The position numbers and the translations under genes were made by a program. From JAWVZH01 sp033722295 (GTDB lineage: Bacteria > Bacteroidota > Bacteroidia > Chitinophagales > Saprospiraceae), in contig JAWVZH010000184.1 of NCBI GenBank assembly GCA_033722295.1, positions 1-5,031 of the forward strand: a DNA stretch of 5,031 nt. The letters are read 5' to 3'. Shown here in pieces: positions 1 through 5,031 of the stretch (positions are counted from its first letter, which is position 1; each line of letters starts with the position of its first letter). Below the pieces are notes generated by a model. The model was not told where the DNA came from, searched no databases, and was given only the letters and a program-made list of their open reading frames with translations.

Positions 1-84
1 GAAGACGACCACGTTGGATCCGTCGGTGATATTCATGATTATGTTAGAGAGGCTCAACAAAAGAATCTGGTATGGACCGAATGA
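1..84 (+). CDS. 3' end of an unidentified upstream gene (partial)
   Basis: The first reading frame is open from base 1 and ends in TGA at 82-84, giving a 27-residue tail that finishes in QQKNLVWTE. The tail is hydrophilic and mostly charged or polar, with no membrane segment or recognisable motif, so I do not assign a function. The main support that it is a real gene is the junction: its TGA overlaps the ATG at 81-83 of the epimerase gene as ATGA. The same arrangement occurs at two other junctions in this window. The genes that follow suggest it belongs to a polysaccharide or nucleotide-sugar operon, for example a glycosyltransferase or a second sugar enzyme, but that is inference from context only. 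Confidence 0.6.
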   Translation, partial: EDDHVGSVGDIHDYVREAQQKNLVWTE

Positions 85-980
85 GTCTCACGAATTCTAA
101 AGTACTGATTACCGGCGGTAACGGCTACCTGGGTAATTTTCTGTCACAAAAATTGACTGAAAAGGGTGCAGATGTCAGCATCCTGGATGTAAAGGGAAGC
201 GGCAGGAATACCTATCACGTGGATATTACAAATAAAAGCAGCGTGAGAGAGGCGGTGCAGGAGATAGATCCAGATATTGTCTTTCATTTGGCAGCATCAT
301 TGAATCGCAAGCGTGATTTTACGATCCACGATGAGGTTATGGCTATCAACTACGGAGGCACTTTAAATCTTCTCCATGCGCTGAATGATATTGATTATCA
401 AAACCTCATTTTTGCCAGTACTGGTGAGATCTATGGAAATGGCGGGACACCATTTCACGAAGAACAACCTGGCGATCCGGTTTCTCCATATTCGTTGAGC
501 AAGTTCTGTGCAGAATATTTGCTGAAAACCTACAGTAAAATATCGTCAAAGCCTTATACCATACTCCGGGTCTTCAATTTTTTTGGCAGGAAGATGCCTG
601 ATCAGTTCTTTATTCCGCAACTGGTCCATGCTCTTCGTACTGGATCTGCTTTCAAGATGACGGAAGGGGAACAGGCCAGGGACTTTTTGCATATTGAAGA
701 CGTCGTTCAGGCATTCCTTCTGTCTGCTCAGAACGAAGAGGCTTTGAATCAGACGCTGAATGTATGCAGCGGTCGAAGTACGACATTGAAAGAACTGGCC
801 CTACTGATGCGGGAAGCTGCAAAAAGCCAGTGCAAGATTGAATTTGGCGCCTTACGATATCGTGAAAATGAGATCTGGGATATGGTGGGCAGCAACCAGA
901 GAATAAAAGAAGTTCTGGGCTTTAACCCGAAATATTCATTGACCTCGGCCATAGAGGATGTTTTAAAGGAAATAAGATGA
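81..980 (+). CDS. NAD-dependent epimerase/dehydratase family protein (extended SDR)
   Basis: This is a 299-residue extended short-chain dehydrogenase/reductase, probably a cytoplasmic enzyme acting on a nucleotide sugar (epimerase, dehydratase or reductase; the substrate cannot be told). Numbering from the ATG at 81, the Rossmann fold opens with the dinucleotide-binding glycine motif TGGNGYLG (G12-G18). An acidic residue at the end of the second strand (D36 in ILDVKG) favours NAD(H) over NADP(H). The FHLAAS stretch, the STGEIYG segment (S113/T114) and the catalytic pair YSLSK (Y137, K141) follow in family order. The RVFNFFG and RDFLHIEDV segments are typical of the substrate-binding half, and LGFNPKYSL marks the C-terminal end. 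The start at 81 is preferred because it makes an ATGA overlap with the upstream stop. An in-frame ATG at 72 would add MDR. Neither start has a clear Shine-Dalgarno sequence. The stop overlaps the next gene as ATGA, indicating coupling with the GH26 gene. Confidence 0.9.
   Translation: MSLTNSKVLITGGNGYLGNFLSQKLTEKGADVSILDVKGSGRNTYHVDITNKSSVREAVQEIDPDIVFHLAASLNRKRDFTIHDEVMAINYGGTLNLLHALNDIDYQNLIFASTGEIYGNGGTPFHEEQPGDPVSPYSLSKFCAEYLLKTYSKISSKPYTILRVFNFFGRKMPDQFFIPQLVHALRTGSAFKMTEGEQARDFLHIEDVVQAFLLSAQNEEALNQTLNVCSGRSTTLKELALLMREAAKSQCKIEFGALRYRENEIWDMVGSNQRIKEVLGFNPKYSLTSAIEDVLKEIR
966..970 (+). promoter_or_regulatory. Ribosome binding site for the GH26 gene
   Basis: AAGGA lies inside the end of the epimerase gene, six bases before the ATG at 977. 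It is notable because the other starts in the window have only A-rich leaders or nothing recognisable. It supports initiation at 977 and the translational coupling suggested by the ATGA overlap. Confidence 0.5.
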
Positions 981-2155
981 ACACAGGCAAAAGAACAAAC
1001 AGGATTATATTTTCTATTCTTGCTGTAGTGATCGGAATACTCATCGTTTTTCTGTTGTCAATAGCCGGGGAGGGCTCCAGAGGACCAATGCAGAGCCTTC
1101 TCGATAATGTGGCAAAATCTGTTCAGGCTTTGGAAGAAAGAATGATACTTCAACGAAGAGAGTCAAAAAGATCAAGAAAACTGACCTGGTTTGAGCCTTA
1201 TGTTGAGAACATCGATCTGTTGAAAGATCCCGAAGTAATACTTCTGGGAGCTTCAGATACTTATGAGAAAGAGTCCTTTGAATCGATCATTGACCTTGAA
1301 GATTCACTCAATACTACCTTTCCTTTGATCCATATATATAGTGCCTGGGGAAGCAAAGAGGAACAGGAGTTTCCGGAATTGGAAGTTCTTACTATCCTTG
1401 AACTTGGATCATTGCCTGTCATTACCTGGGAACCCTGGCTCACATCATTCGACCCTGAAGAGTATCCTGGTATTCCTCCGATTGAAGACAGAGGAAGAGG
1501 TTGTTTGAGAGCCATTGCTGAAGGTACCTATGACAAGTATATTATAGAATGGGCCGGGAAGGTTCGTGAGACCGGTAGTCCGATCTTTGTTCGACTTGGT
1601 CATGAAATGAATGACCCCTACAGATATCCTTGGGGGCCACAGAACAACAAGCCGAAAGATTTCATAGATGCCTGGATCCATGTGCATGAGATCTTTCAGG
1701 CCGAAAATGCGACAAATGTACTTTGGGTCTGGAGTCCTCACCCTTCCTATGGTTACTTTGATGCTTACTACCCCGGTAAGGACTACGTTGATTATATCGG
1801 TTCGGGGATTCTGAATTTTGGCAATGTGGCAAGTTGGAGTAAATGGTGGACCTTCGACGAGATATTCGGCAAAGCTTATCCGGCTCTCGACACATTTGAG
1901 AAACCCATGATGATCACTGAGTTCGGCTCACTCAATGTAGGAGGGGACAGGAGTGAATGGTTCAAAGAGTCTTTCAAAAACCTTCCTGAACTCTATCCTT
2001 CTATAAAATCTTTAGTATTTTTCCATTATTCTGAAGACAGGACGGTCACCAACAAGGTGGTCAGTTGGGAGATCATCCACGATCCCGCTTCTATTCAAGC
2101 TATCAAAGAGCAGATCATGACATGGCCGGACTCTATCCGACCTCCCGATCGCTAA
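977..2155 (+). CDS. Membrane-anchored glycoside hydrolase, GH26 (beta-mannanase-like) type
   Basis: This is a 392-residue protein with a basic N-terminus (KRTNR), one hydrophobic segment at about residues 10-30, a charged, probably helical linker to about residue 85, and then a glycosidase barrel. The segment has no lipobox Cys, so a signal anchor or cleaved signal peptide placing the domain outside the cytoplasmic membrane is likely. GH26 hallmarks are RLGHEMNDP, with H209 next to the putative acid/base E210, and MMITEFG, with the putative nucleophile E315. The 105-residue spacing fits the two catalytic glutamates of GH26 mannanases. LWVWSPHPS and YYPGKDYVDYIG also match the family. The substrate could be mannan, another beta-glycan or the cell's own exopolysaccharide; sequence alone does not decide. 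The start overlaps the epimerase stop (ATGA) and has AAGGA six bases upstream (966-970), the only good Shine-Dalgarno in the window. The coupling suggests processing of the polymer whose sugar the upstream enzyme makes (inference). Confidence 0.87.
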   Translation: MNTGKRTNRIIFSILAVVIGILIVFLLSIAGEGSRGPMQSLLDNVAKSVQALEERMILQRRESKRSRKLTWFEPYVENIDLLKDPEVILLGASDTYEKESFESIIDLEDSLNTTFPLIHIYSAWGSKEEQEFPELEVLTILELGSLPVITWEPWLTSFDPEEYPGIPPIEDRGRGCLRAIAEGTYDKYIIEWAGKVRETGSPIFVRLGHEMNDPYRYPWGPQNNKPKDFIDAWIHVHEIFQAENATNVLWVWSPHPSYGYFDAYYPGKDYVDYIGSGILNFGNVASWSKWWTFDEIFGKAYPALDTFEKPMMITEFGSLNVGGDRSEWFKESFKNLPELYPSIKSLVFFHYSEDRTVTNKVVSWEIIHDPASIQAIKEQIMTWPDSIRPPDR

Positions 2156-2321
2156 CTCAATGCTTAATTATACTCCGGTTTCTTACGGATACCTTGGCAA
2201 TTTTGTTAGCAATGGTAAAAATTCTTTACTGTATACATTATTCGAGATCGCTCGGGAGTAAGCTTAATTTTTTAGTGTTGGCAGAAGATGAGCTGTTAGA
2301 TGAGGTCTTATAAAATGATTA

Positions 2322-2813
2322 ATGATGGATTTTTCTCCGAGGGTATTTTTGTTCATTTTTTATTGTGTGGGATTTGTCAGTCAGACGAATTCAATAGCCC
2401 AGATGAGTCTGAACGGTGGCGGGGGAGATATATCTGGAAGTGGGGGGAGCCTCAGCTATTCGATCGGCCAGCTGGAATATGTACACACGGACGAAGACCT
2501 TGATTGGCTCAATGCCGGTGTGCAGCAACCTTACCACCGGAAGGACAAAACAAAAGTCGATCTTCCTTCCGACTGTTTCCTGTACCCTAATCCGGGTGAT
2601 GGCGTCTTCTATTTATTAAGTGACCACCTGGATTTCGAGATTTACGATTATGAACTGTACGACCTTTATGGAAGAAAATTAAAGGAGGGTAATGATATGG
2701 AAATGAAGGATCCGCTGGATCTTCGTGATCTGAAGGAGGGGTCTTATAAGATCATTATTGAAAATGAAAGAAATCAAATATGGATATGCAAAGTTATTGT
2801 GGTATCACCATGA
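2322..2813 (+). CDS. Small secreted protein with T9SS type A-like C-terminal sorting domain
   Basis: This is a 163-residue protein, probably exported by Sec and then carried across the outer membrane by the type IX secretion system. Residues 1-27 look like a signal peptide: R7, a hydrophobic stretch 8-20, and likely cleavage near SIAQ. Residues 28-71 form a short Gly/Ser-rich domain (GGGGDISGSGGSLSYSIGQ through GVQQPY, 66-71), a pattern common in small Bacteroidota secreted proteins. From about residue 84 the protein looks like a T9SS C-terminal domain: FLYPNPGDG (YPNP at 88-91), YELYDLYGRKL, LDLRDLKEGSYKIII, and a final hydrophobic strand with a short tail, ICKVIVVSP. The passenger is under 60 residues, so the sorting domain makes up half the protein. 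Its function is unknown. Starting at 2322 gives MM; the second ATG at 2325 is equally possible. No Shine-Dalgarno is seen. The stop overlaps the start of the next gene (ATGA at 2810-2813), so the two are probably co-expressed. Confidence 0.85.
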   Translation: MMDFSPRVFLFIFYCVGFVSQTNSIAQMSLNGGGGDISGSGGSLSYSIGQLEYVHTDEDLDWLNAGVQQPYHRKDKTKVDLPSDCFLYPNPGDGVFYLLSDHLDFEIYDYELYDLYGRKLKEGNDMEMKDPLDLRDLKEGSYKIIIENERNQIWICKVIVVSP

Positions 2814-4246
2814 TAAACAGGAGAATTTTATTTCTAATGGGATTCATGATTTGGGCTGCAGTCTCAGTTGCACAGGCTCCACAGAAGATGAGCTTTCAGG
2901 GTGTGGTACGAAATTCTGATGGAGAATTAATTACAGAACAGCGCGTTGGGGTAAAGATCAGTGTTGTCAAGGATGCGCCCAATGGTGATGTAGTATTTTC
3001 TGAAACTCATGAGGACAGGACCAATTCTCATGGTCTCATTACTCTTATTATAGGGGAAGGCTCTCCTATTGAAGGTAATTTAGCCAATATAGACTGGTCC
3101 TCAGGCACATATTATTTACGTTCAGATACGGATCCCGAAGGCGGCATGAATTATACCATTTCAGGAGCCAACCCATTATTAAGCGTACCATATGCTCTCT
3201 ATGCCCATAAAGCCCAAAATGGAGATCGAATCGTTAATTTATCAGGTGAAGGCGCTACTACTGTGACAGGTAACTATCCCAACTTCATTATCAATTCAAC
3301 AGATAACAATACTACTTATGATGCAGGCTTTGGAATAGACATTACGGGTACGACGATCACCAATGCTGCACCTGACCAGGTCGTAACGCTTCAGGGAGAG
3401 GGCAATACCAGCATATCTGGCACCTATCCCAACTTTAAGGTGAAAAGTACAGGAGGTACAGTTAATTATTCGGCTGGAGACGGAATAGATATTAGTGGTA
3501 CTACGATAACTAATACGGCTCCCGATAAGGTTGTTACACTTGAGGCCGAGGGTGCTACTGAAATAACAGGCACCTATCCTAACTTTACTATCACGACGGT
3601 TGATTCGAATAGAATTTATAATGCAGGGACAGGCATAGAAATTACAGGTGACACAATTACAAATACAGCCCCGGATATTCCGGTTTCTATCCGGGCAGAT
3701 TCAGGAATCGTCGTCAAGGGAAGCTACCCCGACTTCAGGATAGCTGCAGAATCCTCAGACCGGCACTACGTGGGTGAACGATATGGTGGCGGAATCGTCT
3801 TTTATACTTATGATGGCGGTCGTCACGGACTTATTGCCTCTCTCAGAGATCTCGGTGACCCGGTCATATGGAATGGCGGCCCCTCCAGTACCTCTGCTGA
3901 AAGTCATTACGATGGCTCTACCAATACTGACCGTATCGTGAACAACCAGGGAGCTGGAAATTATGCTGCCAGCATATGCAGAAATTATAATGGAGGCGGC
4001 TTTTCAGATTGGTTCCTTCCATCCATCTGGGAGCTCAATCTCCTATATCAAAATGGATTCGTCGTCTCATTCAAATTGGATAATGACAATGACATGAATA
4101 CTGCCGCCATCTCGGCCGGTCAGTCTTACTGGAGTTCAACCCAGTTTGATGATGATCTGGCTTATATGATCTACTTTGCTAATGGTACGCCGTACCTGGA
4201 TATCAAGACCAATTCATACAGGATACGTGCTGTCAGGAGGTTCTGA
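2810..4246 (+). CDS. Secreted repeat protein with C-terminal DUF1566 (Lcl-type) domain
   Basis: This is a 478-residue exported protein. The signal peptide is residues 1-22 (basic RR at 4-5, hydrophobic core, likely cleavage near VAQ). Residues about 24-135 form a beta-rich domain frequent in Bacteroidota surface proteins, from KMSFQGVVRN to LLSVPYALYA. Residues 141-290 are three consecutive 50-residue repeats, each with a (G/S)xYPNF-like centre and a TITN(T/A)APD end, and residues 291-320 are a truncated fourth copy. Residues about 321-478 match the DUF1566/Lcl C-terminal type: GGGIVFY (326-332), HGLIAS, FSDWFLPSIWELNLLY (W401 region), YWSS (440-443) and terminal RAVRRF. The role is unknown; the repeats resemble the fibrous repeats of tail-fibre and adhesin proteins, so an adhesive stalk with a C-terminal head is plausible (inference). 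The start at 2810 is chosen over the in-frame ATG at 2780 because it gives an ATGA overlap and puts the signal peptide at the N-terminus. I see no T9SS sorting domain of its own. Confidence 0.85.
   Translation: MINRRILFLMGFMIWAAVSVAQAPQKMSFQGVVRNSDGELITEQRVGVKISVVKDAPNGDVVFSETHEDRTNSHGLITLIIGEGSPIEGNLANIDWSSGTYYLRSDTDPEGGMNYTISGANPLLSVPYALYAHKAQNGDRIVNLSGEGATTVTGNYPNFIINSTDNNTTYDAGFGIDITGTTITNAAPDQVVTLQGEGNTSISGTYPNFKVKSTGGTVNYSAGDGIDISGTTITNTAPDKVVTLEAEGATEITGTYPNFTITTVDSNRIYNAGTGIEITGDTITNTAPDIPVSIRADSGIVVKGSYPDFRIAAESSDRHYVGERYGGGIVFYTYDGGRHGLIASLRDLGDPVIWNGGPSSTSAESHYDGSTNTDRIVNNQGAGNYAASICRNYNGGGFSDWFLPSIWELNLLYQNGFVVSFKLDNDNDMNTAAISAGQSYWSSTQFDDDLAYMIYFANGTPYLDIKTNSYRIRAVRRF
3230..3769 (+). 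repeat. Three 150-base in-frame repeats plus a 90-base partial copy
   Basis: The units run 3230-3379, 3380-3529 and 3530-3679, each exactly 50 codons, and 3680-3769 is a truncated copy of 30 codons. Shared protein landmarks are a VVTL-like start, an EG(A/N)T segment, a GTYPNF or GNYPNF centre, a Y(D/S/N)AG.GI(D/E)I(T/S)G stretch and TITN(T/A)APD at the end. At the DNA level the copies have clearly drifted, with many synonymous changes. This points to old internal duplications kept by selection on the protein fold rather than a recent slippage repeat. The last copy lacks the TITN...APD half and runs directly into the DUF1566 domain. Confidence 0.88.
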
Positions 4247-4265
4247 TAGAGAGGAGAGCAAGGAT

Positions 4266-4301
4266 ATATTGATATAGGATTCATGAAATAGAGATCAATA
4301 T
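4266..4301. repeat. 8-base AT-rich inverted repeat downstream of the DUF1566 gene
   Basis: ATATTGAT at 4266-4273 is perfectly complementary to ATCAATAT at 4294-4301, with a 20-base loop. It starts 20 bases after the stop codon at 4244-4246. The stem is AT-rich, the loop is long and no T-run follows, so it is a poor intrinsic terminator. It may be a weak transcript-end structure, an operator or chance. The rest of the 222-base spacer (4247-4468) shows no gene and no other structure I trust. The promoter of the following peptidase gene should lie in it. Confidence 0.3.
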
Positions 4302-4468
4302 TCAATTATGCTGGCTAGGCCAAAATGATTTTTTAGTTCGGATAAGTTGAACCCGGCCAGTGTGATTAGTTACTTATCATTATGTAATTTGAGGACCATT
4401 CAGATAAACTTGCCTTGTTTTAATAACTTTAATATCACTTTCCCATTTTTAAAGCTAAATCAAAGAAA

Positions 4469-5031
4469 ATGAAGATATTTTCTCTTTCAGCGCTATTGAT
4501 GATGCTCATTTCCTTGTCTGCACAGAAAGACCCTGTGATCAAATGCATTCAGAACAAGATTGAAGGAGTTGCCAGCATCGAGGTGCTTGGCGATGAAGAA
4601 GGCTTTGAGAAGGTCTATGATATTCGGCTCAATCAGCCTGTTGATCATAATAATCCAGAGGCTGGCGAGTTTCAGCAAAGAATATACCTCTATCACAAGG
4701 ATTACAAAAAACCGGTCATTTTCGTAACTGAAGGATATGATATAAAGGATCGTAAATACGAACTTACTGATATACTCGATGCCAATCAGATCTCTGTGGA
4801 GTATCGCTTCTTTGGCGAATCGGCTCCGGATACACTTCAGTGGGAATATCTGACCAACAAACAGGCAGCGGAAGATCTGCACAGGATCAGGGATATGTTT
4901 GGCAGGATATATAAGGAAGAATGGGTTTCTACCGGCATTAGTAAAGGCGGTACGACCACAATGATGTATAAGGCGCTATATCCCGGGGACGTGGACGCCA
5001 GTGTCAATTATGTCGGCCCGCTGCCCCTGGC
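4469..5031 (+). CDS. Secreted serine peptidase, family S37 (PS-10)-like, 5' part
   Basis: The frame is open from the ATG at 4469 to the window edge (187 complete codons) and lacks its 3' end. Residues 1-18 form a signal peptide with a hydrophobic core and likely cleavage near LSAQ; there is no lipobox Cys. The mature part has the features of S28/S37-type prolyl-specific alpha/beta-hydrolase peptidases: RLNQPVDH early, PVIFVTEGYD as the core strand, VEYRFFGES and QWEYLTNKQAAEDL, then the nucleophile elbow STGISKGG with putative catalytic S158, followed by LYPGDVDASVNYVGPL. The fit is best to S37, known from the Streptomyces PS-10 peptidase. The expected Asp and His of the triad would lie beyond the edge. 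A likely role is extracytoplasmic cleavage of proline-containing peptides (family inference). The start is supported by the signal peptide. The leader is A-rich (CAAAGAAA) with no Shine-Dalgarno. The 222-base spacer suggests it has its own promoter. Confidence 0.85.
   Translation, partial: MKIFSLSALLMMLISLSAQKDPVIKCIQNKIEGVASIEVLGDEEGFEKVYDIRLNQPVDHNNPEAGEFQQRIYLYHKDYKKPVIFVTEGYDIKDRKYELTDILDANQISVEYRFFGESAPDTLQWEYLTNKQAAEDLHRIRDMFGRIYKEEWVSTGISKGGTTTMMYKALYPGDVDASVNYVGPLPL

Noticed and set aside
2215..2229. Hairpin GTAAA-aattc-TTTAC in the spacer after the GH26 gene, considered as a terminator.
   Set aside because: The stem is only 5 mostly A-T pairs with no following T-run. The 2156-2321 spacer holds nothing else I can support.
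2065..2313. An 82-codon plus-strand open frame spanning the end of the GH26 gene and the following spacer.
   Set aside because: It starts inside the GH26 catalytic domain in another frame and its product resembles nothing recognisable.
2780..2809. The longer N-terminus of the DUF1566 protein starting at ATG 2780.
   Set aside because: It would place ten polar residues ahead of a normal signal peptide and overlap the upstream gene by 34 bases. The ATG at 2810 gives a standard signal peptide and the ATGA junction.
2282..2894. A 13-base direct repeat, CAGAAGATGAGCT, at 2282-2294 and 2882-2894, exactly 600 bases apart. The second copy encodes the QKMS of the DUF1566 protein's N-terminal domain and the first lies in the spacer.
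   Set aside because: Tempting as a remnant of a duplicated N-terminal domain, but the flanks do not match and the first copy reads into a stop two codons after the ATG. A single 13-base match in 5 kb is plausible by chance.
4329..4360. Short complementary segments around GTTC/GAAC and CTGGC/GCCAG in the 4247-4468 spacer, considered as a riboswitch or attenuator.
   Set aside because: Stems of 4-5 bases with long loops are not distinguishable from chance, and no known riboswitch core is visible.
4424..4431. TAACTTTA, a near match to the Bacteroidota -7 element TAnnTTTG, about 38 bases before the peptidase ATG.
   Set aside because: The last base mismatches and no TTG element sits at the usual spacing; the nearest TTTG (4388-4391) is 32 bases upstream. 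The region is AT-rich, so such matches are expected.
4493..4882. A 129-codon minus-strand open frame.
   Set aside because: It lies antisense inside the peptidase gene, whose frame has a signal peptide and family motifs. The antisense translation shows no recognisable domain.

Overview
The window looks like a chromosomal segment from a member of the Bacteroidota. Three things point there: a small secreted protein with a C-terminal region resembling a type IX secretion system (T9SS) sorting domain; a secreted protein whose N-terminal domain (MSFQGVVRN near the start, LLSVPYALYA at the end) is a common Bacteroidota type; and mostly absent Shine-Dalgarno sequences combined with tight ATGA stop/start overlaps. 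Family or genus cannot be read from the sequence. All supported genes are on the + strand.

Region 1 (1-2155) is a translationally coupled chain: the last 27 codons of an unidentified gene, an extended short-chain dehydrogenase/reductase of the NAD-dependent nucleotide-sugar epimerase/dehydratase type, and a membrane-anchored glycoside hydrolase of the GH26 (beta-mannanase-like) type. Both junctions are 4-base ATGA overlaps. A nucleotide-sugar enzyme next to an envelope-anchored endo-glycanase suggests surface or exopolysaccharide synthesis and processing. The pathway assignment is inference.

Region 2 (2156-2321) is a 166-base spacer with no gene and no convincing terminator or promoter. Region 3 (2322-4246) is a second coupled pair, also joined by ATGA. 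It holds a 163-residue secreted protein with a T9SS-like C-terminal domain and a 478-residue secreted protein built from a Bacteroidota N-terminal domain, three exact 50-residue repeats plus a partial fourth, and a C-terminal DUF1566/Lcl-type domain. The pair looks like a surface-exposed or adhesive module of unknown ligand.

Region 4 (4247-4468) is a 222-base spacer with one AT-rich inverted repeat. Region 5 (4469-5031) is the 5' part of a secreted serine peptidase resembling family S37 (PS-10 type), cut by the window edge after its GISKGG nucleophile motif.

I see no mobile element, CRISPR array, tRNA or rRNA. The least ordinary item is the 50-residue-repeat/DUF1566 protein with its T9SS-type partner. 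Its parts are recognisable, so I do not claim an undescribed system.
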